Assembly (NCBI RefSeq): GCF_004295795.1
Contig: NZ_SEBR01000014.1
Coordinates: forward strand, 1 to 64,000
Length of the DNA stretch: 64,000 nt
Direction: 5' to 3'
Origin: Flavobacterium sp.
GTDB lineage: Bacteria; Bacteroidota; Bacteroidia; Flavobacteriales; Flavobacteriaceae
Both the position numbers and the translations under genes were made by a program. The notes under the pieces were generated by a model. It saw only the letters and a list, made by a program, of their open reading frames with translations. It had not been told where the DNA came from and did not search any database. Shown here piece after piece: positions 1 through 8,675 of the stretch (its first letter is position 1; every line of letters begins with the position of its first letter).

Positions 1-106
1 TTTTCGGTTTCGCTTTTTTGCCACGAATGGACGAATGTCACGCGTTGCTGATTTTTTGCCACGGATGCACGGATTTTCACGGATCGCACGGATTTCAGTT
101 CGGGTT

Positions 107-137
107 AACCTGCAAGGTTTTTTCAACCTTGTAGGTT
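107..137. repeat. Short inverted repeat (AACCTTG family)
   Basis: Two 13-nt arms, AACCTGCAAGGTT and AACCTTGTAGGTT, pair with one G-T mismatch across a short T-rich spacer. The AACCTTGTAGGTT word is a common dispersed palindrome in Bacteroidota genomes, as I recall it. Nothing links it to a particular gene. Confidence 0.5.
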
Positions 138-150
138 TTCGAAGTTTATG

Positions 151-208
151 TAACCGCGAATTCGCGAATTTATGTGACGGATGTCAGGAGGAATTCGCGA
201 ATTGGCGG
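151..208. repeat. Imperfect CGCGAATTCGCG inverted repeat
   Basis: The left arm begins AACCGCGAATTCGCG at 152 and an inexact right arm (GAATTCGCGAATTGGCGG) lies at about 191-208. A perfect version of the same element is at 12075-12139 and a single arm is at 48117-48136, so this is a dispersed family. Confidence 0.55.
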
Positions 209-619
209 CTGAAATAATTTTTGGTTTCGCTTTTTGCCACGAATAGACGAATGATACGCGCCGCTGATTTTTTTGCCGCGGATGGGCGGATTTTTCACAG
301 ATCGCGCGTTATTACAGATCGCAAATTTTCACATATTATCGGATCGTACGGATTAACTCAATCCAAAGCCACCCTTAACTTTCCTTAACTACTTAATGGT
401 TTAAAAACGTTAGACTGTGTATTTCTGGCTGAACATAAGCGAAGCGCCTTAATGTTCTTAATGGTTAAAATTTTGCCACGACTGGAAGATTGATCGTAAA
501 GGTAATTTTCCAAAGAAGTAGTAATGTTTCCGCTGGAACAAAAACGGTATTTAGTTAAAATTCAGCGTTTACAAAACCAAGACCAAAGCAAAGCCGTAAA
601 TGTAAAAGAGACAAGAGAT

Positions 620-703
620 CCGCGTCCCTAAACGCGGTTCGAAATATTTGTGTTTGTTTTATTGGTTCTGAAACCTCGGCACGTTCCGGGGTTTCTCATT
701 TTT
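620..703 (+). terminator. Tandem hairpins, terminator-like
   Basis: The first hairpin is CCGCGT/ACGCGG with a 6-nt loop (620-637), followed by T-rich sequence. The second pairs AAACC-CGG (671-679) with CCG-GGTTT (about 685-694) and is followed by a short T-rich tail. No clear plus-strand gene lies upstream in the window, so the transcript they would end is unknown. They separate the peptidase gene promoter from upstream sequence. Confidence 0.4.
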
Positions 704-714
704 GGCAGTATGCG

Positions 715-722
715 TACTTTTG
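715..722 (+). promoter_or_regulatory. -7 promoter element TACTTTTG
   Basis: An exact match to the Bacteroidota -7 consensus TAnnTTTG lies 17 nt before the ATG at 740. No convincing -33 TTG lies at 19-21 nt spacing. It supports the peptidase start at 740 over the earlier in-frame ATGs at 650 and 710, because transcription would begin downstream of both. Confidence 0.55.
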
Positions 723-739
723 CGGTTCAAAACACAAAG

Positions 740-1894
740 ATGGATTACAGAAAAGTTTTCGACAGCCATAAAGAAAAAGCCATTCACGGCCGATACATTA
801 CGCTCGACGACATACTTCCGTTACTCAAGAATCACAGCAGACACGCGCTCGTGAAGCAATTCGGGACATCGGTGAACAAATTGCCTTTGCTTTATTTGAA
901 GGTCGGAAGCGGTTCGCGCAAGATCCTGATGTGGTCGCAAATGCACGGAAACGAATCGACATCGACCAAAGCCCTGTTCGATCTTTTCAATTTTCTGGCA
1001 TCCGACGAAGCGCTGGCCAAACAATTTTTATCGGAATTCACGATGTGTTTTGTTCCGATGCTCAATCCCGACGGCGCCAAATTGTACACGCGGGCGAATT
1101 TTGACAACGTCGACCTGAATCGCGATTTCCACGAATTGACCCAACCCGAAAGCCGCGCGCTCACTGAGCTTTTTGAGGAATTCGAACCCGATTTCTGTTT
1201 CAACCTTCACGACCAACGCACGATTTTCGGTGTCGGGGATACGGGCAAACCGGCCACGATCTCGCTTTTGGCGCCGGCATTCAATTTCGATCGCGACATG
1301 AATGGCACGCGTCAGAAAGCGGTGGATGCTATCGTGGCGATGAACGAAGTCTTGCAACAGCTGATTCCCGGTCAGGTGGGAAGATTCGACGACTCGTTCA
1401 ACATCAATTGCGTGGGCGACAACTTCCAGTTCCGGGGCGTTCCTACGGTTTTGATCGAAGCCGGACATTTCGGGAAAGATTACGATAGGGAAGAAACCCG
1501 CTTTTTGTTTTTCACGAGCCTTTTGACTGGTTTGCAGCAGATTTCCGAAAACGTTATAGTTAATAACTCCATTGCAGAATATTTAAATATTCCTCAAAAT
1601 AAGGTCGTATTTTTTGATTTTGTCTACAGAAATATCAAGATTAATTATGATGGTACGGAAAAAATTACGAATTTTGCCGCACAATACAAAGAGGAACTTG
1701 TCGGAAATTCCATTCAATTCAACGCTTACATAGCGCAGGTTGGCGATTTGGATCACCACTTCGGACACGTCGAACTGGACGCAGCTCAGGAAATTTTTTC
1801 CAACGGAATCAATAATTTTCCTGAAATTGACCAAAAAGCAAATTTTTCTATCGGAAACGATGTTAAAATTGTTAATGGTTTAAAAGAAATGTAG
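740..1894 (+). CDS. M14 family zinc carboxypeptidase
   Basis: A 384-aa zinc-dependent peptidase predicted to cleave C-terminal residues or peptidoglycan-type peptides; the substrate is unknown. Visible M14 features are HGNE (69-72), supplying the first two zinc ligands, NPDG (109-112), the substrate-binding DLNRD (125-129), and NLHDQR with His157 as the likely third ligand. A later EAGHF fits the catalytic glutamate region. No signal peptide is seen, so it should be cytoplasmic. I place the start at 740 because a TAnnTTTG promoter element lies at 715-722; the frame is open upstream to 650. The Lrp-type regulator follows on the same strand after 85 bp. Confidence 0.85.
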   Translation: MDYRKVFDSHKEKAIHGRYITLDDILPLLKNHSRHALVKQFGTSVNKLPLLYLKVGSGSRKILMWSQMHGNESTSTKALFDLFNFLASDEALAKQFLSEFTMCFVPMLNPDGAKLYTRANFDNVDLNRDFHELTQPESRALTELFEEFEPDFCFNLHDQRTIFGVGDTGKPATISLLAPAFNFDRDMNGTRQKAVDAIVAMNEVLQQLIPGQVGRFDDSFNINCVGDNFQFRGVPTVLIEAGHFGKDYDREETRFLFFTSLLTGLQQISENVIVNNSIAEYLNIPQNKVVFFDFVYRNIKINYDGTEKITNFAAQYKEELVGNSIQFNAYIAQVGDLDHHFGHVELDAAQEIFSNGINNFPEIDQKANFSIGNDVKIVNGLKEM

Positions 1895-1979
1895 TCTTTT
1901 CGTTTTTCTATTAAGGAAAAAATATTTCTTTTGTATTGCAAAGACAAATTATACAGACCGATAAAAACAAATACACATT

Positions 1980-2459
1980 ATGAGCAAGTTTCGTTTAGAT
2001 GAAGTCGATCATCAGATTTTGGATATGCTGATTGACAACACCCGCGTACCTTTCACTGACATTGCCAAAAAACTGTTGATTTCTGCCGGAACCGTGCACG
2101 TGCGTGTCAAGAAAATGGAAGACGCCGGAATCATCATGGGCTCGTCTCTAACGCTTGATTACGAGAAATTGGGCTATTCTTTCATCGCTTACGTCGGGGT
2201 TTTCCTCAACAATACGTCACAGACCAAATTCGTTTTGGAGCGCATCAACGAAATCCCTTTCGTGACTGTGGCACATGTGACTACAGGAAAGTTCAACATC
2301 TTCTGTAAGATCCGCGCCAAGGACACCAAACATGCCAAGGACGTTATCTTCATGATTGACGATATCGACGGCGTTTACAGAACAGAAACCATGATTTCAC
2401 TAGAGGAAAGCATCAATGACAAGAAACGTCTGATGCATACGATCTTCAAGAATATGTAA
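1980..2459 (+). CDS. Lrp/AsnC family transcriptional regulator
   Basis: A 159-aa feast/famine-type DNA-binding regulator. The N-terminal ~60 residues form a winged helix-turn-helix (LDEVDHQILDMLIDN, then IAKKLLISAGTVHVRVKKME). The C-terminal half is the RAM/AsnC ligand-binding and oligomerisation domain with the alternating strands typical of the family. Length matches the family norm. The gene stands alone and ends before a strong terminator (2515-2543). The effector amino acid cannot be told from the sequence. Confidence 0.9.
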   Translation: MSKFRLDEVDHQILDMLIDNTRVPFTDIAKKLLISAGTVHVRVKKMEDAGIIMGSSLTLDYEKLGYSFIAYVGVFLNNTSQTKFVLERINEIPFVTVAHVTTGKFNIFCKIRAKDTKHAKDVIFMIDDIDGVYRTETMISLEESINDKKRLMHTIFKNM

Positions 2460-2514
2460 TTTTCGGTGTTCGATTTTCCTTATCGGATGTAATCCACACA
2501 CTTATGAATTTCTT

Positions 2515-2543
2515 AAACCCCGACGCTCGTTCGGGGTTTTTTT
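2515..2543 (+). terminator. Rho-independent terminator after the Lrp gene
   Basis: A perfect 9-bp stem (AAACCCCGA paired with TCGGGGTTT) closes a 7-nt loop and runs into seven T residues. It lies inside the longest open frame of the next gene, which argues strongly that the PEP carboxylase start is downstream, at 2570. Confidence 0.85.
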
Positions 2544-2569
2544 ATACCTTGAAGGAAAATCTTAAAAAC

Positions 2570-5140
2570 ATGTACACGCCGCCAAAAATGGAGCGTTTCG
2601 ACCGAAATGTCCTGTCCAAATACAACGTTTACAACAGCGTTTTCCTCACACTTCCTTTCGACGACATTTACAACACGGGCGCGCTTTTGCCTTTGTTCAC
2701 AGAAGTTTGCGAGAAAGGATTTTCGCAAAATGAAAGTCCGGAGCAAATCGTGGGTTTCTTCGCCTCGAAATACATGGACAATCCGTCCGAACAGGATCGC
2801 ATCGATTTGATGTTCCGATTCATCCAATATGTGGAAAGACAGATCGTTTTGTTCGACGCTATCGAAGATGCCGCTTTCGCCGATGTGAACAATCTCGAGG
2901 GAAAAGGTTCGATGCGCGAAGTTCGCGACGCAGCCGATGCCGAAGATGTGCGCAACAAACTCAAGGATTTCCTCGACGATTTCAAGATTCGGACAGTGCT
3001 CACGGCGCATCCGACGCAATTCTATCCGGGATCGGTTCTCGGAATCATCACAGATCTTACCGAAGCCATCCGCACCGACAACCTGTACGAAATCAAGAAA
3101 CTGCTTTCCCAACTCGGGAAAACGCCTTTTATCAAAAAAGAAAAACCGACGCCTTACGACGAAGCCGTCAGCCTGATTTGGTATCTCGAAAACGTATTTT
3201 ATGAGACTTGCGGCGACATCGTGAATTTTATCTGCCGAAACATTTACCAGGGCGACAAGATTGGCGGCCCGATTTTGAGTCTCGGCTTTTGGCCCGGAGG
3301 CGATCGCGACGGAAACCCATTCGTGACAACCGAAATCACGCACAAAGTTGCCGAAAGGCTTCGCATCGCGATCCTCAAATGTTATTATAAGGACATGCGT
3401 CGTCTTAGGAGAAAAATCACGTTTTCCAAAGTCGACCAAATGGTGGCCGATCTCGAAACCAAAATCTACAAATCGGCATTCAGTCCGGACGGCGAATTGT
3501 TTCTCTCAGCCGACGAATTCAAAAGTAGCCTGATTGAAATCCGCAAGATCATCACGAGCGAACACCAATCGCTTTACGTGGAAGACGTCGATTCGCTTTT
3601 GAACAAAATCAACGTTTTCGGGTTTTATTTCGCCTCGCTCGACATCCGCCAAAACAGTCACATCCACAATTCGGTGATCGAGACAATCAGTAAGAAAGAC
3701 TCCGAAATTCCCAACGATTACAAGGATTTATCCGAAGAAAAACGAATGGAAATCGCCGGAAACATCAAGGTAGAAAACCAAAAATCAGATCTGGACGACG
3801 AAATCGCCAACCAAACGCTCGACTCGATGCGCGCCATGAAGGAAATCCAGCAAAAAAATGGCGAATTGGCGAGCAACCGTTACATCATCAGCAATAACGA
3901 AAGTGCACTCAATGTCCTGGAAACACTTGCCATGTTTAAACTTTCGGGTTGGGAAAATCCAAATGTCGATATCGTGCCTTTGTTCGAGGCAGTCGAAGAT
4001 CTGAAACGTTCGGAAGATGTGATGGAAGAATTGTATACGAATCCGGAATATCTCGCGCACCTGAAACGTCGCGGCAATACGCAAACCGTAATGCTGGGCT
4101 TTTCCGACGGCACGAAAGACGGCGGCTATCTCATGGCGAACTGGGGAATTTTCAAGGCCAAGGAAGCGATCACGGCCGTTTCGAGAAAGTACGACATCAA
4201 AGTGATTTTCTTCGATGGACGAGGCGGTCCGCCGGCAAGAGGTGGTGGAAAAACCCACAAATTCTACGCATCGTTGGGTTCGGACATAGAGAATCGCGAA
4301 ATCCAGCTTACGATCCAAGGCCAGACGATCAGCTCGAATTTCGGGACAAAAGATTCGTGCCGATACAATCTCGAAAATTTGCTGAGTGCCGGAATCAACA
4401 ACATGGTATTCGAAAAAGGCAAAAACGATCTTTCGGCAGACGACAAAAAACTGTTGGACGAACTTTCCGAATTCGGCTACAAAAAATATTCCGCTTTCAA
4501 GAACCACGAGAAATTCCTTCCTTTCTTGCAGGAAATGAGTGCGCTCAAATATTATTCAATGCTGAATATCGGCAGCCGACCAGCCAAACGGAACAAAGGA
4601 GATAAATTGAATTTTGGCGATTTGCGAGCGATTCCTTTTGTGGGCGCATGGAGCATGCTCAAGGTCAACATCCCGGGATTTTTCGGAGTCGGAACGGCTT
4701 TGAAAGCTTTTGAGGAAAACGGGAATTGGGACAAAATCCAGGAGCTTTTTGACCGCTCGCTGTTTTTCAGGACTTTGCTCGAGAATAGTATGATGTCGCT
4801 CGCAAAATCGTTTTTTCCGCTCACGAACTACATTCAGGACGATCCGGAATTCGGGCCTTTCTGGAAATTGGTCAAGGACGAATACGAAGAAACCAAGCGC
4901 TTGCTGCTGAAGATCGCCGGACACGAGACGCTAATGGAAAATTATCCCGACGGAAAAGCCTCGATCGCCGTGCGCGAACACATCGTTTTACCGCTGCTGG
5001 TGATACAACAATATTCGCTTCAGCGCATCAATGAAATCCAGAAAAACGAAAATCCCGATGAAAACCTGATTGCCGTTTATGAAAAACTCGTGACGCGATC
5101 GCTCTTTGGAAATACCAACGCCGCCAGAAATTCCGCCTGA
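2570..5140 (+). CDS. ppc: Phosphoenolpyruvate carboxylase
   Basis: An 856-aa cytoplasmic enzyme that carboxylates PEP with bicarbonate to oxaloacetate, replenishing the TCA cycle. Catalytic signatures are present: TAHPTQ with the catalytic histidine (about residue 144), GGDRDGNPFV (about 242) and the glycine-rich loop GRGGPPARGGG (about 549), plus GFSDGTKDGGY. The C-terminus ends NAARNSA, not the QNTG of canonical plant and enterobacterial enzymes. I chose 2570 because the longer frame from 2504 reads through a terminator and because MYTPPKMERF resembles the start of flavobacterial homologues. The stop overlaps the DinB start by one base, suggesting translational coupling. Confidence 0.95.
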   Translation: MYTPPKMERFDRNVLSKYNVYNSVFLTLPFDDIYNTGALLPLFTEVCEKGFSQNESPEQIVGFFASKYMDNPSEQDRIDLMFRFIQYVERQIVLFDAIEDAAFADVNNLEGKGSMREVRDAADAEDVRNKLKDFLDDFKIRTVLTAHPTQFYPGSVLGIITDLTEAIRTDNLYEIKKLLSQLGKTPFIKKEKPTPYDEAVSLIWYLENVFYETCGDIVNFICRNIYQGDKIGGPILSLGFWPGGDRDGNPFVTTEITHKVAERLRIAILKCYYKDMRRLRRKITFSKVDQMVADLETKIYKSAFSPDGELFLSADEFKSSLIEIRKIITSEHQSLYVEDVDSLLNKINVFGFYFASLDIRQNSHIHNSVIETISKKDSEIPNDYKDLSEEKRMEIAGNIKVENQKSDLDDEIANQTLDSMRAMKEIQQKNGELASNRYIISNNESALNVLETLAMFKLSGWENPNVDIVPLFEAVEDLKRSEDVMEELYTNPEYLAHLKRRGNTQTVMLGFSDGTKDGGYLMANWGIFKAKEAITAVSRKYDIKVIFFDGRGGPPARGGGKTHKFYASLGSDIENREIQLTIQGQTISSNFGTKDSCRYNLENLLSAGINNMVFEKGKNDLSADDKKLLDELSEFGYKKYSAFKNHEKFLPFLQEMSALKYYSMLNIGSRPAKRNKGDKLNFGDLRAIPFVGAWSMLKVNIPGFFGVGTALKAFEENGNWDKIQELFDRSLFFRTLLENSMMSLAKSFFPLTNYIQDDPEFGPFWKLVKDEYEETKRLLLKIAGHETLMENYPDGKASIAVREHIVLPLLVIQQYSLQRINEIQKNENPDENLIAVYEKLVTRSLFGNTNAARNSA

Positions 5141-5655
5141 TGAAACCCAGCCAATTACAGCCGAACGAGTATCCGGCTTATCAAAAAACATATATCGATT
5201 TGGTCGACGAAGTCAATTTGGTCGAAGAACTTGAGATCTCGCTTCACCGATTCGTGCATTTCATAAGGGAAATCCCAATGGACAAATTCGATTACCGATA
5301 CGCCGAAGGAAAATGGACAATCAAGGAAATCATCCAGCACATTATCGATACCGAACGCATTTTCGCCTATCGCGCGCTGGCTTTCGCGAGAAATGACAAA
5401 ACGCCTTTGCCGGGCTTCGAGGAAAATGATTACGCTGACGAATCTTTCGGGAATTCACGTCATTTGACGGCTTTGCTGAATGAATTTTCCGAAGTGCGCT
5501 ACTCGAACATTTCGCTTTTCAAGTCTTTTTCGGACGAGGTTTTGGCGCGGATAGGCAATGCTAACGGGAATCCGAATTCGGTTCGGGCGCTTGGTTTTGC
5601 GATCATTGGCCATCAAAACCATCATGTCAAGGTTTATCAGGAGCGGTATTTGTAG
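5140..5655 (+). CDS. DinB family putative metal-dependent protein
   Basis: A 171-aa member of the DinB/YfiT four-helix bundle superfamily. The likely metal ligands are a His in the helix reading TIKEIIQHIIDTERIF and the two histidines of the C-terminal motif GHQNHHVKVY. Members include thiol-dependent transferases, but most are uncharacterised, so I give no reaction. Its start overlaps the ppc stop (TGATG), so it is co-transcribed with ppc. It converges with the DNA glycosylase gene with almost no gap. Confidence 0.85.
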   Translation: MKPSQLQPNEYPAYQKTYIDLVDEVNLVEELEISLHRFVHFIREIPMDKFDYRYAEGKWTIKEIIQHIIDTERIFAYRALAFARNDKTPLPGFEENDYADESFGNSRHLTALLNEFSEVRYSNISLFKSFSDEVLARIGNANGNPNSVRALGFAIIGHQNHHVKVYQERYL

Positions 5656-5656
5656 C

Positions 5657-6136
5657 TTAAAAATTCAGGATCGTTTTCCAGTTTTCCAATTTCATGTCAA
5701 ACTTCATAGTGTTCGCCGGACTCGTCGAAGGCATGACGATCTGCGGAAGCGAAATGGAAGAACCGAACGTCTTGACAAATATCTTATGGCTTTCCTTTCC
5801 GTTGAAAATCAGCGCTTTTATGTTCGGATGGTTTTCGAGTAATTCGGGGATTTTGTTCGGGATTCCGTTTTTGATGTTGGAATCCAGACTTCCGGCGCGC
5901 TCGCAACTTTCCAAGACGTCCCAAAGTGCGATGTCGTTGGCTATCAGGATTTTTTTGCGACTCTCGAAATCAGGCGGAACGGGTAATTTGGAGAAAAGCG
6001 AAAACATGATCTTCCAGAAGGCATTTTGCGGATGCGCATAATATTCGTGTTTTTCCAAAGATTTTACGCCGGGCATCGTTCCCAGAATCAGGATTTTTGA
6101 GGTTTTTGACGCCAGGGCAGGAAAGGAGCTGATCAT
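5657..6136 (-). CDS. DNA-deoxyinosine glycosylase, uracil-DNA glycosylase superfamily
   Basis: A 159-aa base-excision repair enzyme predicted to remove hypoxanthine (deaminated adenine), possibly also uracil, from DNA. Motifs in order are LGTMPG (18-23), YYAHPQNAFW (32-41), ALWDVLESCERAGSLDSNI (about 72-90) and PSTSPAN (136-142). This set is characteristic of the hypoxanthine-DNA glycosylase branch. The start at 6136 overlaps the stop of the upstream methyltransferase gene (ATGA), so the two form an operon. The frame runs open further upstream to 6235, but that part only reads the methyltransferase gene out of frame. Confidence 0.9.
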   Translation of the reverse strand: MISSFPALASKTSKILILGTMPGVKSLEKHEYYAHPQNAFWKIMFSLFSKLPVPPDFESRKKILIANDIALWDVLESCERAGSLDSNIKNGIPNKIPELLENHPNIKALIFNGKESHKIFVKTFGSSISLPQIVMPSTSPANTMKFDMKLENWKTILNF

Positions 6137-6933
6137 TTCTTTGCGGCCAAAATCGAATACACCATCGGGATTTTGTTGCCAAAATGCTTGATGCGGAATT
6201 TTCCGGCTTCGAACTCTTCGGTGTTGTTGAAGCAATCGTATGGCGAATAGTCGTATTCGTTGAATTTTTCGACAGACAATCCGTTCGCGACAAGACTTGT
6301 GAAAACTTCCGAAAGCGAATGGTTCCAGGAAATCGTGCGGTTCTCGATTTCGGAATCTTGGTTGGCATACGTGCCCGTGGACGTTTCCAAAATCGCATCC
6401 GACTTAAAATAATCGTAAGTCACTTTCGCAAAATCGTCGTCGTACATCCAGATCACGGGATGAAATTCCGCGAACACGAATTTTCCGTCGGGTTTTAGGA
6501 AATGGCTGATGACTTTCGCCCATTTGTCGAGATCCGGAAGCCAACCAATCGTTCCGTAAGACGTAAAAACGATATCGAATTCCTGATACATTTTGTTTGG
6601 CAGATCGTAGACGTCGCTGCAAATAAAGGTTGCATCGGCATTCAGATCTTTTGACAGACGCGTCGCGGTTTCGACAGCTTTATCCGAAAAATCGACCCCA
6701 ACTACGGTCGCGCCCATTCTGGCCAGTGAAATCGAGTCTTGTCCGAAATGGCATTGCAGGTGCAAAATCCTTTTTCCTGCTACATTTCCAAGCAACTCGA
6801 GTTCTATCGGTTTGAGCGAACTTTTGCCCGACATGAAATCGGCTTGACCGTAAAAATCAGAATTGACGTGCACATCGACCTTGTCGTTCCAGGTTTTTCG
6901 GTTCAGTTCGAGATAATCTTTTTCCGGATCCAT
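6133..6933 (-). CDS. Class I SAM-dependent methyltransferase
   Basis: A 266-aa Rossmann-fold methyltransferase. Motif I is unusual but recognisable (KRILHLQCHFGQDSISLARMG, about residues 53-73, with the family's CHFGQD variant) and is followed by VVGVDFSDKAVE. The later ATFICSDVYDLP matches motif II. Substrate unknown; the CHFGQD subgroup is often annotated only as a ubiquinone/menaquinone-type or tellurite-type methyltransferase. It leads a two-gene operon with the glycosylase. TAACTTTA, one base off the -7 consensus, lies 17 nt upstream of the start (6951-6958). Confidence 0.85.
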   Translation of the reverse strand: MDPEKDYLELNRKTWNDKVDVHVNSDFYGQADFMSGKSSLKPIELELLGNVAGKRILHLQCHFGQDSISLARMGATVVGVDFSDKAVETATRLSKDLNADATFICSDVYDLPNKMYQEFDIVFTSYGTIGWLPDLDKWAKVISHFLKPDGKFVFAEFHPVIWMYDDDFAKVTYDYFKSDAILETSTGTYANQDSEIENRTISWNHSLSEVFTSLVANGLSVEKFNEYDYSPYDCFNNTEEFEAGKFRIKHFGNKIPMVYSILAAKK

Positions 6934-7204
6934 TTTTTAAACACTTTGCTTAAAGTTAGCAGTTCTTTTTTACAAATCACCAAATTCCAAAACCCAATCC
7001 CAGTCATGACAAATTCCAAATTCCAAAGATAAAATCCGGGAAGAACAGCGCAAATCTGTTAAAATCAGCGTCCGGGAATCGGGAATCGGGAATCAGATCG
7101 AGGTCAACTGCGATTTAGTTTTTGCGTTGTACGAACTCAGGCATTCAGGAACTCCGAACTCAGGCACTCCAAAAAAAAGGAACCCAAACCGGATTCCCAT
7201 TTCT
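6934..7204. other. Short intergenic region with simple repeats
   Basis: No gene is seen. The stretch contains AAATTCCAAA-type repeats (about 6978-7029, found again near 48.0 kb), three tandem GGGAATC units (about 7074-7094), and AACTCAGGCAYTC direct repeats (about 7133-7168). Its right end is the terminator of the acidic protein gene. Confidence 0.5.
7171..7198 (-). terminator. Terminator of the polyamine-linked operon
   Basis: On the minus strand a GGAA-CC/GG-TTCC stem with a small loop runs straight into eight T residues (the A-run at 7171-7178). It lies just after the stop of the acidic protein gene. Confidence 0.7.
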
Positions 7205-7651
7205 TTATTTTTCGTCTTCTTCATCATCTTCTTCGTCGTCGAATTCTTTCTCGTCCTCGTCGAAATCGTCGTCATCGTCATCGTCGTCGTCACCATCTTC
7301 GCCTCGGCTGCGCTTTGGCTTGTCGGCGTCGTCTTCATCTTCTTCTTCCTCATCGTCTGCCGATGGCGCATCCTCGTCCTCGATTTCCAATTTCATGGAA
7401 TCGATCGGTTCTGCGATATCGTCTATGTCGTTGTCTTCGTCGAATTTCTCGAGACGGCTTGCAAGTTTCGTACTCACTTTTACCAAATAGATCGTGTCTT
7501 CGGTACGGACTTCGACGGCTTCGACAAGCTCGTTTTGGGCATTTCTGAAACGTACGATGTGTGAATCGTCGTATCCGTCGGGAAATTTTTCCAGCAGCAA
7601 AGTCAGGATCTCGTTGGTCAGTTTGTTATAGTCTACAATTACGCGTTTCAT
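7205..7651 (-). CDS. Conserved protein with a long Asp/Glu-rich tail
   Basis: A 148-aa protein in two parts. Residues 1-75 look folded (VIVDYNKLTNEILTLLLEKF, then DTIYLVKVSTKLASRLEKFD). From about residue 76 it is almost wholly acidic, with a run of nine Asp residues and no hydrophobic core, so the tail is probably disordered. Similar flavobacterial proteins are sometimes labelled DNA primase, but I see no primase motif. It follows the deoxyhypusine-synthase-like gene by 10 bp, so it is the last gene of that operon. The function is unknown. Confidence 0.7.
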   Translation of the reverse strand: MKRVIVDYNKLTNEILTLLLEKFPDGYDDSHIVRFRNAQNELVEAVEVRTEDTIYLVKVSTKLASRLEKFDEDNDIDDIAEPIDSMKLEIEDEDAPSADDEEEEDEDDADKPKRSRGEDGDDDDDDDDDFDEDEKEFDDEEDDEEDEK

Positions 7652-7661
7652 AGGGCAGAGG

Positions 7662-8633
7662 TTACATGTCTAAAAGGTAAGCGAAAATAAGCGGAGCCAC
7701 AATAGTCGCATCCGATTCTATAATAAATTTGGGTGTGTTGATGTCGAGTTTTCCCCAGGTGATTTTCTCGTTGGGAACGGCGCCCGAATACGATCCGTAA
7801 CTTGTGGTAGAGTCCGAGATCTGGCAGAAATAGCTCCAGAACGGAACATCGTGCATTTCCATGTCCTGATACAACATCGGAACGACGCAAATTGGGAAAT
7901 CTCCTGCGATTCCGCCTCCAATTTGAAAGAAGCCGACGCCTTTGTCTGAATTCTTGGAATACCAGTCGGCCAGGAAAGTCATGTACTCGATACCTGATTT
8001 CATCGTCGTGGCTTTCAGTTCGCCTTTGATTACGTAAGAGGCGAAAATGTTGCCCATCGTGGAATCTTCCCAACCTGGAACGACGATCGGCAAATTGGCT
8101 TCCGCGGCAGCGTACATCCACGAATCCTTCAAGTCGATCTCGTAATATTCCTCAAGAACGCCCGAGAGCAACATCTTGTACATGAATTCGTGAGGGAAAT
8201 AACGCTCGCCCTTGTCGTCCGCGTCTTTCCAGATTTGGTAAACGTGCTTTTGCAGACGTCGGAAAGCCTCGTGTTCAGGGATGCAGGTGTCGGTCACACG
8301 GTTGAGTCCGCGCTCGAGCAAATCCCATTCTTGTTGTGGCGTCAAATCGCGGTAATTCGGAACTCTTTCGTAGTGCGAGTGCGCCACCAGGTTCATGATG
8401 TCCTCTTCGAGGTTCGCTCCGGTGCACGAGATGATCTGGACTTTGTCCTGGCGGATCATTTCGGCGAAAATTTTGCCAAGTTCAGCCGTACTCATCGCGC
8501 CCGCAAGCGTCACCATCATCTTTGCCCCGTTGTTCAATTGGTCTTCGTAAGCTTTCGCCGCGTCCACCAAGGCTGCCGAGTTGAAATGCAGATAGTACTT
8601 TTCAATAAACTGGCTAATTGGTCCTTTACTCAT
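7662..8633 (-). CDS. Deoxyhypusine synthase-like protein
   Basis: A 323-aa member of the deoxyhypusine/homospermidine synthase family, NAD-dependent enzymes that transfer the aminobutyl group of spermidine. NAD-site features are visible (SCTGANLEED; the SYGSYSGAVPNEKITWGK block; ESDATIVAPLI). The segment that in eukaryotic enzymes reads GGGVVKHH, with the catalytic lysine, is GGGIAGDF here (about 240-247), so the lysine is missing. Bacteria lack eIF5A, so protein hypusination is unlikely; a polyamine reaction is the better guess. It lies 42 bp downstream of arginine decarboxylase in one operon. Confidence 0.85.
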   Translation of the reverse strand: MSKGPISQFIEKYYLHFNSAALVDAAKAYEDQLNNGAKMMVTLAGAMSTAELGKIFAEMIRQDKVQIISCTGANLEEDIMNLVAHSHYERVPNYRDLTPQQEWDLLERGLNRVTDTCIPEHEAFRRLQKHVYQIWKDADDKGERYFPHEFMYKMLLSGVLEEYYEIDLKDSWMYAAAEANLPIVVPGWEDSTMGNIFASYVIKGELKATTMKSGIEYMTFLADWYSKNSDKGVGFFQIGGGIAGDFPICVVPMLYQDMEMHDVPFWSYFCQISDSTTSYGSYSGAVPNEKITWGKLDINTPKFIIESDATIVAPLIFAYLLDM

Positions 8634-8675
8634 TATAGTCGTATTCTAGTTTTTGTCTTAGCTTTCAAAAATAAA

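Larger units (their letters stand above)
1..739. other. Intergenic repeat mosaic at left edge
   Basis: No gene is supported here. The stretch is a patchwork of short repeated words: GCCACGAATGGACGAAT-like and CACGGAT-like runs (about 18-90 and 235-345), a CTTAATG/TTAATGG block (about 375-475), and the inverted repeats listed separately. The same word families recur near 11.8-12.1 kb and 18.8-19.7 kb. A 35-codon ORF at 524-631 ends inside a hairpin (620-637) and has no supporting features, so I do not call it a gene. Confidence 0.6.

Noticed and set aside
524..631. 35-codon ORF in the left intergenic region
   Set aside because: No promoter element, no recognisable composition, and its end lies inside a hairpin.
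2504..2569. Longer N-terminus for PEP carboxylase
   Set aside because: It would be translated from the stem-loop of a strong terminator; the homologous start is at 2570.
7122..7564. Ser-rich and hydrophobic plus-strand ORFs opposite the acidic protein
   Set aside because: They are artefacts of antisense reading of GAC/GAA-rich codons.
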